From assembly GCF_001639275.1 (NCBI RefSeq), contig NZ_LWMU01000092.1, forward strand, positions 1 to 64,000: a stretch of DNA of 64,000 nt. The letters are read 5' to 3'. Position numbers and translations under genes: made by a program. The stretch is from Methanobrevibacter oralis (lineage in GTDB: Archaea; Methanobacteriota; Methanobacteria; Methanobacteriales; Methanobacteriaceae). The notes below the pieces were generated by a model that was given only the letters and a program-made list of their open reading frames with translations, was not told the DNA's origin and did not search any database. Below are positions 38,538 through 47,328 of the stretch, piece after piece (the first letter of the stretch is position 1; each line of letters begins with the position of its first letter).

Positions 38538-41225
38538 ATGGTAGAAATATTTAATGAACTTAATTATAAAAAACAAAATTGTAAGACTTGTGGGCAGGAG
38601 TTTTATTCACAAGTTGATAGGGACACTTGTGGGGATGCACCTTGTGATGAATATGAATTTATCAACAATCCTGCAACAGATAAACCTTATAATCTGTATG
38701 AGATTCAACAAGTTTTCAAAGAATTTTTAGAAAATGAAGGCCATGTAGCTATACCTAGATACCCGATTTTAGCTAAACGATGGAGAGATGATGTATTTTT
38801 AGTTGGAGCTTCAATATTTTGTTTCCAGCCATGGGTAACTTCTGGTTTAGTTAAACCTCCAGCCAATCCTCTTGAAATTGCACAACCTTCTGTTCGTCTT
38901 AATGATGTTGATAATGTAGGGCGAACTGGAAGGCACATGACTTGTTTTACAATGGGATCTCATACTGTAATTAATACTGAAGATAATTTTATTTATTGGG
39001 AAGATAGAACAATAGAACTTTGCCATAAGTTCTTTGAATATATAGGGATTAATACCGAAGAAATTACATTCATCAAATCTTGGTGGAGTGGTGGTGGTAA
39101 TGAAGGACCATGTTATGAAGTGTGTTGTAGAGGAGTAGAACTAGCTACTTTAGTTTTTATCCAATACGAAACTTTAGAAGATGGTGGTAAAAAAGAAATT
39201 CCAATTAAAGTGGTAGATACAGGTTATGGTCTTGAAAGAATTGCTTGGATTTCACAAGGAACACCAACAGCATACGATGCTTGTTTTAAACCAGTGGTTG
39301 ATAAACTTAAAAAGTTAACTGGTGTGGAGATAAACGAAGAAATTCAAGGTCGTAATGCTCAAATAGCTGGAATGATGGATATTGAGGATATTGGGGATTT
39401 AAAAGAACTCCGTCAACAGGTGGCTAATAGTTTAGGTGTTTCTCTTGAAGAATATTTAAAAGCTGCTGAACCAATGGAAGCTATTTATATTATTGCAGAT
39501 CATACTCGTTGCCTTGCATTCATGTTAGCTGATGGAATCATTCCTTCTAATGTAAAAGAAGGTTATTTAGCACGTTTAGTTTTAAGAAGAACTGTTAGAT
39601 TTATGAAAGATTTAAATATGAAGGAATCTCTAGCTGATATAATGTATATTCAACTTGACTTCTTATCTGAGTTCTATCCTGAAATTAAAGATTCTGAAGA
39701 ACATATTATGAATATAATTAAATTAGAGGAAGAAAGATATGATTCTACTATTAAAAAAGGAAAAAGCATTGTTAAAAGATCTATTAAAAGACTTAAAAAA
39801 GAATGTAAAAACGAAATGCCTCTTGAAATGTTAATAGATTTATATGATGCACATGGAATTCCTCCAGAAAGTGTTGAAGAATTAGCAGATAAGGATTTTA
39901 AAGTAAATGTTCCAGACAATTTCTTTACTTTAGTAGCAGGAGCTCATGAAAAAGATGATTCTAATAAAAAATCTACATTTGACCTTGATTATCCTGAAAC
40001 AGATCTGTTATTCTATAAAGATTTCTACCAAAAAGAATTTGTTGCTAATGTTTTAGGAATTGTTGAAAAAGATGGTCGTAAAGCATTAGTTTTTGATAAA
40101 ACAATATTTTATCCAGAAGGGGGAGGTCAACCTTCAGATATTGGTCAAATAACTGTTGATGAAGTTACATATGAAGTAAATCATGCTGAAAAAATTAATA
40201 ATGTTGTTTTACACTATGTTAATGGGGATGTATGTGATTTAGAAGGTAAAAATGTTAGTGGAATTATTGATTGGGATAGAAGAATCACTTTAGCCCGTCA
40301 TCATACTGCAACTCATTTAATCGTAGCTGCAGCTCGTAAAATCTTAGGACAACACATTTGGCAAGCAGGAGCTCAAAAAGGAATTAAAAGAACTCGTATA
40401 GATTTATCACACTACAAACGTATAACTCCTAAGGAACTTAATCAAATTGAAAGATTGGCTAATGAATATGTAATGAATAATATTGATTTGGATATTCAAT
40501 TACACTCAAGAGATGAAGCAGAAGCATTATATGGTTTTAAACTTTATCAAGGAGGTATTGTTCCAGGTAAAATTATTCGTGTAGTTAAAATCCCTGAAAT
40601 TGATGTTCAAGCTTGTGCAGGAACACATGTTTTAAGAACTGGTGATATTGGAGCTATTAAAATCAACAAAACAGAAAGAGTTCAAGATGGTGTTGAAAGA
40701 ATTGATTTTTCAGCGGGTCTTGCAGCTGTTGATTCAATTCAAAAAGATAATAAATTATTATCTGACAGTTCAAAAGTATTTAAAGTTGAAGGTTCACAAC
40801 TTCCAAAAACTTGTGATAGGTTTTTCTCTGAATGGAAAGTACAGAAAAATGAGATTGACAAGTTAAAATCTGAAATAGCTAGTTTAAAAATGAACTCCCT
40901 TGCAGATGATTATGTTGAAATTAAAGATCTTAAAGTTGTATCAGAATTAATTGATGGTGATTTTAAAGAACTTCAAAAAATTGCAACTGACTTTACAGAT
41001 AATGGAAAAGCAGACGTTGTTATTATGGGTAATAATGATGGTAAAATCGTTGGAGCAGCATCTAAAAAAGCTATTGATAATGAAGTTAAAATCAATGAAA
41101 TTATTAAAATAGCAGCTGGCGTTTTAGGTGGAGGCGGTGGAGGCCGTTTAACTTTAGCACAAGGTGCTGGTAAAGACACTTCTAAAATGCAAGAAGCTAT
41201 TAAAACAGCTGTTGATTTAATTTAA
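38538..41225 (+). CDS. alaS: alanyl-tRNA synthetase
   Basis: An 895-residue class II synthetase of the archaeal type. An N-terminal zinc-like pair of Cys (CKTCGQEFY, CGDAPC) is followed by the catalytic domain (FQPWVTSGLVKPPANPLEIAQPS, VDTGYGLERIAW). The editing domain has ARHHTATHLI and CAGTHVLRTGDIG for removing Ser and Gly. The C-Ala domain ends in VLGGGGGGRLTLAQGAGKD. Length matches archaeal AlaRS. It has its own promoter region after the ribosomal terminator. Confidence 0.97.
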   Translation: MVEIFNELNYKKQNCKTCGQEFYSQVDRDTCGDAPCDEYEFINNPATDKPYNLYEIQQVFKEFLENEGHVAIPRYPILAKRWRDDVFLVGASIFCFQPWVTSGLVKPPANPLEIAQPSVRLNDVDNVGRTGRHMTCFTMGSHTVINTEDNFIYWEDRTIELCHKFFEYIGINTEEITFIKSWWSGGGNEGPCYEVCCRGVELATLVFIQYETLEDGGKKEIPIKVVDTGYGLERIAWISQGTPTAYDACFKPVVDKLKKLTGVEINEEIQGRNAQIAGMMDIEDIGDLKELRQQVANSLGVSLEEYLKAAEPMEAIYIIADHTRCLAFMLADGIIPSNVKEGYLARLVLRRTVRFMKDLNMKESLADIMYIQLDFLSEFYPEIKDSEEHIMNIIKLEEERYDSTIKKGKSIVKRSIKRLKKECKNEMPLEMLIDLYDAHGIPPESVEELADKDFKVNVPDNFFTLVAGAHEKDDSNKKSTFDLDYPETDLLFYKDFYQKEFVANVLGIVEKDGRKALVFDKTIFYPEGGGQPSDIGQITVDEVTYEVNHAEKINNVVLHYVNGDVCDLEGKNVSGIIDWDRRITLARHHTATHLIVAAARKILGQHIWQAGAQKGIKRTRIDLSHYKRITPKELNQIERLANEYVMNNIDLDIQLHSRDEAEALYGFKLYQGGIVPGKIIRVVKIPEIDVQACAGTHVLRTGDIGAIKINKTERVQDGVERIDFSAGLAAVDSIQKDNKLLSDSSKVFKVEGSQLPKTCDRFFSEWKVQKNEIDKLKSEIASLKMNSLADDYVEIKDLKVVSELIDGDFKELQKIATDFTDNGKADVVIMGNNDGKIVGAASKKAIDNEVKINEIIKIAAGVLGGGGGGRLTLAQGAGKDTSKMQEAIKTAVDLI

Positions 41226-41257
41226 GGATGTTTAAACCATTCTTTTTTTAATTTTTT

Positions 41258-41305
41258 ATCCATCATGATGGAATTACTAAAGTTTGTGAAGTGATCATGA
41301 TGGAT
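41258..41305. repeat. palindrome and inverted repeat downstream of alaS
   Basis: TCCATCATGATGGA (41,259-41,272) is a perfect 14-bp palindrome. ATCCATCATG (41,258-41,267) also pairs with CATGATGGAT (41,296-41,305). The pair lies between alaS and the left end of the IS630-type element. It may be the alaS transcription end or an older element end. Confidence 0.45.
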
Positions 41306-41323
41306 AAATATTTGGATATTCTA

Positions 41324-42702
41324 GTAAATTACGAAACTTTTTTAAATAATAAATTATAAATAATAATTTATGGTAGGAAGAAAACAAATACATTTAAAAC
41401 AACATTTAAGCACTAAAGAAATAGAAGATTTACTCAACGAATACAATTATTATTATAAAATTTATTTAAGGCTTTTATTTATTCGCATGATTGATAAAGG
41501 TGAAAAATTAGATTATGTTTGTGAATTACTTGATATAACTATTCCAACAGGTTATAATTGGTTAAATGCGTACAATGAAGGTGGATTTGAGGGTTTAAAA
41601 CCTAAGTTTGCTGGAGGACGTCCTTCTAAATTATCTACTGAACAATTTTTAAAATTAAAAGAATTAATTGAAGAAAAGGTAGATAATGGTGAGAAATTAT
41701 CAAGAAAAGATGTTCATAAGTTAATTATAGAAGAATTTAATGTAGATTATAGCTTAAAAAGGGTAGGTGAGATAATTAGAAAGTGTGGATTTAATTATAA
41801 TAAAGCTTATCCCTTTCTTTACAAAGCAACCTGAAAATGCTAAAAGAAATTTTAAAAGAAAGATTAAAAGTTATTGATTTAACTAAAAATGAAAAAATAG
41901 TCTTTTTTGATGGTTCATCAATTCAAAATCAACCATAATTCTTCAAAATCAGTATGTAAAAAAAGGTTCAAAAAATATAGCAAAGAAAAATCCTTATAAA
42001 TTTAAAGTCAATGCTTTAGGTTCTATTGCATTAATAGGAAATCATAGTTTAACTATTTCAGAAACATCTAAAGCTCATGATATAGCAAAGGCTTTAATTG
42101 AAATTAAGATAGCAAATACTGAAATACCACTTTTAAAATCTTTATTAAATAAAGTCTTGCTAGACTCTGATTTATCTTCAAATCAAATTCAACAAAAAAT
42201 TTTTAGAAAAAAATTCTAATAAAAAAGATTTTATAAATAAAATAATGAAAAACATTAAAAATAATCAATTAACAACTGTTGAATTAGCATCAAAATTGGA
42301 AAAACAAAGTAAAAAAGAAAGTTTAGACAATAAAAGAAGAATTGATTTAACAAAACGTGAAATTCTATTTGAAAATATTAAAGAAGAAATTAAACAATAT
42401 TCTTATTCAGAACCAACAATTCATATTATTTTAGATAATTATAGCGTTCATAAAACTGAATTAATTAAAAAAATATGTGAAATTTTAAATATGAATTTAA
42501 TATATTTGCCTCCTTATTCCCCACAATTTAATCCTATTGAACAAACATGGAGAACATGTAAAATATATGTTAAAAGAAAATATCATGATTGTAAAGAAAA
42601 ATTAGAAGAATTTTTTGTTGAAACATATTTTAAAGTAGTTAATGAATGTAATTTCTTTAATTGGTGGAGTGAAACATTTTTAAAAAAAGTTTTGTAATTT
42701 AC
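41324..42702. mobile_element. IS630-type insertion sequence, transposase broken
   Basis: The 20-bp ends are GTAAATTACGAAACTTTTTT (41,324-41,343) and its inverse (42,683-42,702), with one mismatch. A TA dinucleotide flanks each end (41,322-41,323 and 42,703-42,704), which fits IS630/Tc1-type insertion at TA. The whole element is 1,379 bp. The transposase reading frame is interrupted several times. Confidence 0.88.
41370..42697 (+). pseudogene. IS630-family transposase, frameshifted
   Basis: Four stretches in changing frames make up one transposase. 41,370-41,834 encodes the N-terminal helix-turn-helix region (EIEDLLNEYNYYY, GGRPSKL). About 41,872-41,939 holds IVFFDGSSIQNQP, with the first catalytic Asp. 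41,945-42,219 holds QNQYVKKGSKNIAKKN and a long middle part. About 42,222-42,697 holds HIILDNYSVHK (second Asp) and LPPYSPQFNPIEQTW (catalytic Glu). All three DDE residues survive, so the damage is mostly frameshifts and one stop; it looks recent. Confidence 0.85.
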
Positions 42703-42834
42703 TATAGTTACTAAATTTGAGAATTTTGGTGATTTTTTTAATATTAATATTGTATACATACATTTAAATATAGGTTTTGCATATAAATTATAATTGAAAG
42801 ATTTAGAAGGTAAAAATTTCTTTTTTATATAAAA

Positions 42835-42899
42835 GAAGTTCAGCCTCCTTTAGCTTCGTCGCCACAGGCGACGACTATATTACGGCGAGGGGGTTCTTC
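42835..42899. repeat. GC-rich stem-loop at the end of the DUF3800 gene
   Basis: CGTCGCC-ACA-GGCGACG (42,857-42,873) is a perfect 7-bp GC stem inside a larger imperfect pairing of GAAGTTCAGCCTCC (from 42,835) with GAGGGGGTTCTTC (to 42,899). GC content is far above the surroundings. It starts right after the DUF3800 stop codon on the minus strand. The style resembles the structured ends of IS200/IS605 elements, but no tnpA or tnpB is present. Confidence 0.5.
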
Positions 42900-43497
42900 A
42901 ATCTTCAAAAACTTTTTTTACAATTAAATTATCAAGTAAATCAATAAATTCAGAATTGTCATGCTCCATACATTGAAATACAGACCATGCAATTATATCA
43001 ATAATTTGTAAACCTTTGTGATTTACTGAATCTTCATGTTTAATGTCAACATTGCAACCATTAGGATTATTCAAATTATCTAAAAACATCTTATTGAAAT
43101 TATTCACATATTTTTCCTTTGGTTTACATTTATCTATTATAATATTAGTCGAATCTGTAATATTTAATTCCTTAGCTAGTTGTGAAGCTATTGTATCATA
43201 TAATTTATTATAATCATAAGTATTAGAAATTTTATAAATGTTTGTTTTATCCAATGTAATTACTATAGCCTTATAATCTTTTTTGTTGAGTTTTTTTAAT
43301 AGCTTTTTTAAGATTGCATTGTCTGTTCTATTTCCTTTAAGCTCATTAGAACCACCTATCTTCTTCTTATGTATTATTCTAGCTTTTTTAATCAATCTAT
43401 CTAATATGTTTGGGTTTTTTACTATGATGGCTCCAATGACAAAGTATTTTGTTTGTTTTGCTAGTTCTCCTGATTCATCTATATATACATAATCCAT
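42898..43497 (-). CDS. DUF3800-domain protein
   Basis: A 199-residue protein starting MDYVYIDESGE, the DUF3800 hallmark. DUF3800 has an RNase H-like fold; here acidic residues occur at IDESG, at NIIIDKCK, and in the C-terminal HKGLQIIDIIAWS segment. The family is common on mobile elements and defence islands, usually of unknown role; a nuclease is plausible. Its AT-rich island context beside an IS and a GC-rich hairpin supports a mobile origin. Confidence 0.82.
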   Translation of the reverse strand: MDYVYIDESGELAKQTKYFVIGAIIVKNPNILDRLIKKARIIHKKKIGGSNELKGNRTDNAILKKLLKKLNKKDYKAIVITLDKTNIYKISNTYDYNKLYDTIASQLAKELNITDSTNIIIDKCKPKEKYVNNFNKMFLDNLNNPNGCNVDIKHEDSVNHKGLQIIDIIAWSVFQCMEHDNSEFIDLLDNLIVKKVFED

Positions 43498-43559
43498 ATA
43501 TTATTTTTGTTTTGTTAAGTTAAAAACTTTCTTATCATAAGTGGTTGTTAATTATATGA

Positions 43560-43709
43560 CTATCCGTTTTCTATAATATCCCAGATTATTTTTCTAACTT
43601 TATAATCATCAAATTCTTCTTTATTAAGCCATATATTATCAGTATATTCTTTAAGAGCTTTATTAATTTTGTCAGATTGAGATTTTGATAATTTGTAATT
43701 GGGTTGCAT
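43560..43709 (-). CDS. small protein of unknown function
   Basis: A 49-residue frame (MQPNYKLSKSQSDKINKALK ... ending IIWDIIENG), 9 bp downstream of the next gene and on the same strand. No family recognised. Close spacing suggests a two-gene unit such as a toxin-antitoxin pair, but nothing in the sequence proves that. Confidence 0.5.
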   Translation of the reverse strand: MQPNYKLSKSQSDKINKALKEYTDNIWLNKEEFDDYKVRKIIWDIIENG

Positions 43710-43718
43710 TATATAATC

Positions 43719-43988
43719 CTATTCTTCATCAATTTTATGAGTAATTTCTTTGTATTTATCATCATATATTTCAGGTTCGATTTCTACTCCATTAGGGATG
43801 TATCCTTCATTTATTTTGTGATTATATGTTCTATAGACAAGTGTTTCCATATAATTTTTATCAACAAATGGATTTTTACCATTATTAATATCATTTTGGT
43901 ATAGCTCAAAGACTTTTTCTGATAAATCATATTTATTTACTAATTCGTTGTCTTTAATGTATTCTTGTATTTTTTCCATGTCATTCAT
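43719..43988 (-). CDS. small acidic protein of unknown function
   Basis: An 89-residue hydrophilic protein (EKIQEYIKDNELVNKYDLS; ...YRTYNHKINEGYIPNGVEI). AGGATGA stands 5 bases before the ATG at 43,979, so the real start may be there rather than at 43,988. It precedes the 49-residue gene in the same orientation. Unrecognised. Confidence 0.55.
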   Translation of the reverse strand: MNDMEKIQEYIKDNELVNKYDLSEKVFELYQNDINNGKNPFVDKNYMETLVYRTYNHKINEGYIPNGVEIEPEIYDDKYKEITHKIDEE

Positions 43989-44054
43989 CCTAGCTATTTG
44001 GTCTAATCTTGTTTCTATATGAAAGTGGTGAATCTAATGGAAAAATATCTTTAA

Positions 44055-44581
44055 TTGAACTATGAGAATCCAAATTTAAATATTAATGGAATCAGTTCTG
44101 AATTGCCGGTTGAAGATTTGGTTTTTGCTTCTTGTCGTGGAGGATGGCCAGAAAGTTTGAATAAGAAAACTACTGAACAACAATTATTCATTGCCAAATC
44201 TTATTTTAATATTATTTGTGAAAGTGGCATGTCTAGTGTAGATGGTGTTAAAAGAAATCCTGATAAAGTTAAAATTCTTTTAAAGCCTATGGGGCATGAT
44301 GGGAGAGTTAGTTATTATTGTGATCGATATGGGTTAGAAGTAGATTGTGTTTTAACATTAAGTAATGGGGATCATGCATTAATAGAATTTAAATTAGGAA
44401 ATCTTGAGGAAAAAAGGCTGCAAAAAATTTATTAAGATTGGATAAGCTAATTAAAGAAGCAAAAGAAAAAAATGAGGTTTAAATTCCTGAACCAAAATTT
44501 TTAGCTATTTTAACTGGTGGGAAATATGCTTACACAAGAAAAGACAGAGTTAAAGTTATTCCGATTGGGTGTTTAGAATAA
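44055..44581 (+). pseudogene. C-terminal remnant of an AAA/DUF4143 ATPase
   Basis: The first 126 codons (to 44,435) contain VEDLVFASCRGGWPESLN and YYCDRYGLEVDCVLTLSNG, then HALIEFKLG, the C-terminal DUF4143 nuclease-like part of a large archaeal ATPase family. A frameshift at about 44,425 continues the protein as LLRLDKLIKEAKEKNEV. A stop at 44,478 is followed in frame by IPEPKFLAILTGGKYAYTRK and VIPIGCLE to 44,581. The N-terminal ATPase half is missing. It is a dead gene inside the island. Confidence 0.8.
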
Positions 44582-44673
44582 TGAAACAAAGTTTTAATTA
44601 GTATAAAGCTTAAAATTATTATAGTTTTCTTATTATTTTTTTAACAGTTAAATTTTATTAAGTGAGGTTTTAA

Positions 44674-45819
44674 ATGAATTATGATTTAATAATAGTTAGA
44701 TATGGGGAAATCGGACTTAAAAGTTCAAAAATAAGGTCTAAATTTGAAAAAAAGTTGATTAAGAACATTAAAGCAGCAACTGATTGTGATGTTGATCGAA
44801 ATCAAGGAAGAATTTATATTTTTCCAAAGGATTTTTTTGATGCTTTAGAAAAGCTTAAAATGGTTTTTGGTGTTGTTTCTTATTCTCCTGCTGTTTCAAC
44901 ATATTCTACTTTTGAAGATATTGATAAAGTTTTAAGCAAATATACTAAAACTCTTATTAATGATGGAATTTTAGATGAAAATACAAAATTTGCAATTAGA
45001 TGTCGTAGAGTTGGAAAACACGATTTTTCATCTCAAGAAATGGCTGGTTATTGTGGAGGTGTTGTTAAAAGACAAATAAAATCTCCAGTTGATTTATCAA
45101 ATCCTGATTTAACAATATTTGTCGAAATAAGGGATGATGATGCTTATATTTATCATGAAAAAATTCAAGGTTCTGGGGGTCTTCCATTAGGAACACAAGG
45201 AAAAGTTGTTGTATTATTATCCAGTGGCATTGATTCTCCAGTTGCTGCTTATATGATGATGAAAAGGGGATGTGAGGTGATTGCACTTCATTTTAATGCA
45301 TCTCCATTTTCAGGATCTCAAGTTACTCATTTAGCTTGTAAATTGGTTGATAAACTTCAAAATTACGCGAAAGGAGTCCCTATTAAAATGTACATTGTTG
45401 ATTATGGAGAATACTTACAAGCAACAAAGGATTATGCTCCTGAGAAAATGACTTGTGTTTTATGTAAATCTGGAATGTATAAAATAGCGGAAAGAGTTGC
45501 TAAAAAATATGGAGCACTGGCTATTGTTGATGGAAGTAGCGTAGGTCAAGTAGCTTCTCAAACACTTAATAATATTTTAGCTACTCGTTATGGGGTTGAA
45601 ATGCCGATTTTATCTCCGTTAATTGGTTTGGACAAAACCGAGATTTCTGATATTGCAAGTAAGATTGGAACATTTGAAATTTCTAAAATTGATGATGGAG
45701 GTTGTAAAGCAGTTCCAAAATATCCTGAAACTAGGGCAGATTTAGAAAGAGTTAAAAAGGCAATTGATGATATGAATCAAGAGAAGTATATTCAAAAAGC
45801 TTTTGAAAAGGTTAATTAA
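44674..45819 (+). CDS. thiI: tRNA sulfurtransferase ThiI (4-thiouridine synthase)
   Basis: A 381-residue protein: N-terminal ferredoxin-like and THUMP domains (residues about 1-165; RYGEIGLKSSKIRSKFE) and a PP-loop ATP pyrophosphatase domain with LLSSGIDSPVAAYMM near residue 182. TCVLCKSGMY provides a conserved Cys pair and DGSSVGQVASQT is the family segment after it. There is no C-terminal rhodanese domain, as in other methanogens, where sulfur delivery differs. GTGAGGT precedes the ATG. Confidence 0.94.
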   Translation: MNYDLIIVRYGEIGLKSSKIRSKFEKKLIKNIKAATDCDVDRNQGRIYIFPKDFFDALEKLKMVFGVVSYSPAVSTYSTFEDIDKVLSKYTKTLINDGILDENTKFAIRCRRVGKHDFSSQEMAGYCGGVVKRQIKSPVDLSNPDLTIFVEIRDDDAYIYHEKIQGSGGLPLGTQGKVVVLLSSGIDSPVAAYMMMKRGCEVIALHFNASPFSGSQVTHLACKLVDKLQNYAKGVPIKMYIVDYGEYLQATKDYAPEKMTCVLCKSGMYKIAERVAKKYGALAIVDGSSVGQVASQTLNNILATRYGVEMPILSPLIGLDKTEISDIASKIGTFEISKIDDGGCKAVPKYPETRADLERVKKAIDDMNQEKYIQKAFEKVN

Positions 45820-45927
45820 ATAATTGATTTTCCTTGTTTTTTAATAAATCATAATTATTAAATAGTATACAAATCAAAAACTATTATTGTATAGTAAATA
45901 TTTAATTTACTAATTGAGGTTATTAAA

Positions 45928-47022
45928 ATGAAAACTACTGTTAGTGTAATTAAAGCTGATATTGGAAGTGTGTCTGGACACTGTGTAGCACACCCTGAAT
46001 TAATGGATATTTGTGATGAAGTTTTAAATGAAGCTTTAGAAAGCAATATCTTATCTGATTATTACATCTCCCGTTGTGGAGATGACATTGATTTAATCAT
46101 GACTCATCATAATGGTGAAGAAAACGAAGAAGTACATAAAACTGCATATGATGCATTTATGAAAGCTACTGAAAGAGCACGTGAATTAAAATTATATGGT
46201 GCAGGTCAAGATTTATTAAGTGACACTTTCTCTGGAAACATCAAAGGTATGGGTCCTGGTGTAGCTGAAATGGAATTTAAAGAAAGACCCTCTGATCCCG
46301 TTTTAGTATTCTGCTGTGATAAAACAGAACCTGGTGCATTTAACTTACCAGTATTTAGAATGTTTGCAGACCCATTTAATACTGCAGGGCTTGTTATTGA
46401 CCCAAGTTTACATGATGGATTTAAATTTGAAGTATTTGATGTAATTGAACATAAAAAAGTTATCTTAAACTGTCCTGAAGAGATGTATGATTTGCTTGCT
46501 TTAATCGGTTCTACTGGAAGATATGTAATTAAAAGAGTATGGAAAAAAAATGGTGAAATCGCAGCATCTATCAGTACTGAAAGATTAAACTTGATGGCGG
46601 GGGAATATGTCGGTAAAGACGATCCTGCATGTATTGTAAGAGCTCAATCTGGATTTCCTGCTAATGGTGAATGTGTAGATCCATTTGCATTTCCTCATAT
46701 GGTAAGTGGATGGATGAGAGGATCTCACAATGGTCCAATGATGCCTGTTTCTGAAGAAGAAGCAAATCCAATTAGATTTGATGGACCACCAAGAGTAATT
46801 GGTTTAGGTTTCCAGGTATCTAATGGTGAATTAATTGGTCCTGTGGATTTATTCGATGACCCTGCATTTGACCCAACTAGAGAACAAGCTGCTAAAATTG
46901 CATCTTACATTAGAAGACACGGTCCATTTGAACCTCACAGATTACCTGCTGAAGAAATGGAATATACTTCACTTCCTGGTGTAATGAGCAAACTTGAAAA
47001 TAGGTTTGAAGATATGGAATAA
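45928..47022 (+). CDS. fbp: fructose-1,6-bisphosphate aldolase/phosphatase
   Basis: A 364-residue class V FBPase, the bifunctional enzyme that condenses triose phosphates and dephosphorylates the product in gluconeogenesis. KADIGSVSGHCVAHPELM opens the protein with metal ligands; CGDDIDLIMTH, GAGQDLLSDTFSGNIKGMGPG, CDKTEPGAFNLP and the long MVSGWMRGSHNGPMMPV segment are characteristic. GAGGTT precedes the ATG. A terminator hairpin follows the stop. Confidence 0.96.
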   Translation: MKTTVSVIKADIGSVSGHCVAHPELMDICDEVLNEALESNILSDYYISRCGDDIDLIMTHHNGEENEEVHKTAYDAFMKATERARELKLYGAGQDLLSDTFSGNIKGMGPGVAEMEFKERPSDPVLVFCCDKTEPGAFNLPVFRMFADPFNTAGLVIDPSLHDGFKFEVFDVIEHKKVILNCPEEMYDLLALIGSTGRYVIKRVWKKNGEIAASISTERLNLMAGEYVGKDDPACIVRAQSGFPANGECVDPFAFPHMVSGWMRGSHNGPMMPVSEEEANPIRFDGPPRVIGLGFQVSNGELIGPVDLFDDPAFDPTREQAAKIASYIRRHGPFEPHRLPAEEMEYTSLPGVMSKLENRFEDME

Positions 47023-47294
47023 TCGTGGAGATTTTTAATCTCTATTTTTTTTATTTTATGTGCAGTTATTATTGTAAAACTGCTTTTATTTACTGTGATT
47101 ATTTTATTATCTATTTCTACATAATAATTTTTACCTTTTTGAGTAATTAATGAGTTATTATCTTCAATTAAATCAATACAATATTCAACTACATTATTAC
47201 AATTGATTCCTAAATTCTTTTTAACACCTTCAATACCAAGCTTTGTCGTGTGAATTTTATCAACATTTTCCAATAGTTCATTTTTAAAATCCAT
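46935..47294 (-). CDS. DUF3781-family protein running into fbp
   Basis: A 119-residue frame. Residues 1 to about 85 match the DUF3781 family (ELLENVDKIHTTKLGIEGVK; QKGKNYYVEIDNKIITVN; FTIITAHK), which normally ends near there. The last 30 residues or so are read from the antisense strand of the fbp 3' end, with an 88-bp overlap. The native stop may have been lost, so the tail is probably junk. Function unknown. Confidence 0.65.
   Translation of the reverse strand: MDFKNELLENVDKIHTTKLGIEGVKKNLGINCNNVVEYCIDLIEDNNSLITQKGKNYYVEIDNKIITVNKSSFTIITAHKIKKIEIKNLHDYSISSNLFSSLLITPGSEVYSISSAGNL
47028..47042 (+). terminator. fbp: fbp terminator hairpin
   Basis: GAGATT-TTT-AATCTC followed by TATTTTTTTTATTTTA, five bases after the fbp stop. 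It lies inside the antiparallel DUF3781 frame. Confidence 0.6.
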
Positions 47295-47328
47295 AAAGTT
47301 AATATAAAGTTTAATAATAATTAAGTTT

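Noticed and set aside
40642-40866. 74-residue plus-strand ORF inside alaS
   Set aside because: A frame-shifted shadow of the alaS coding sequence.
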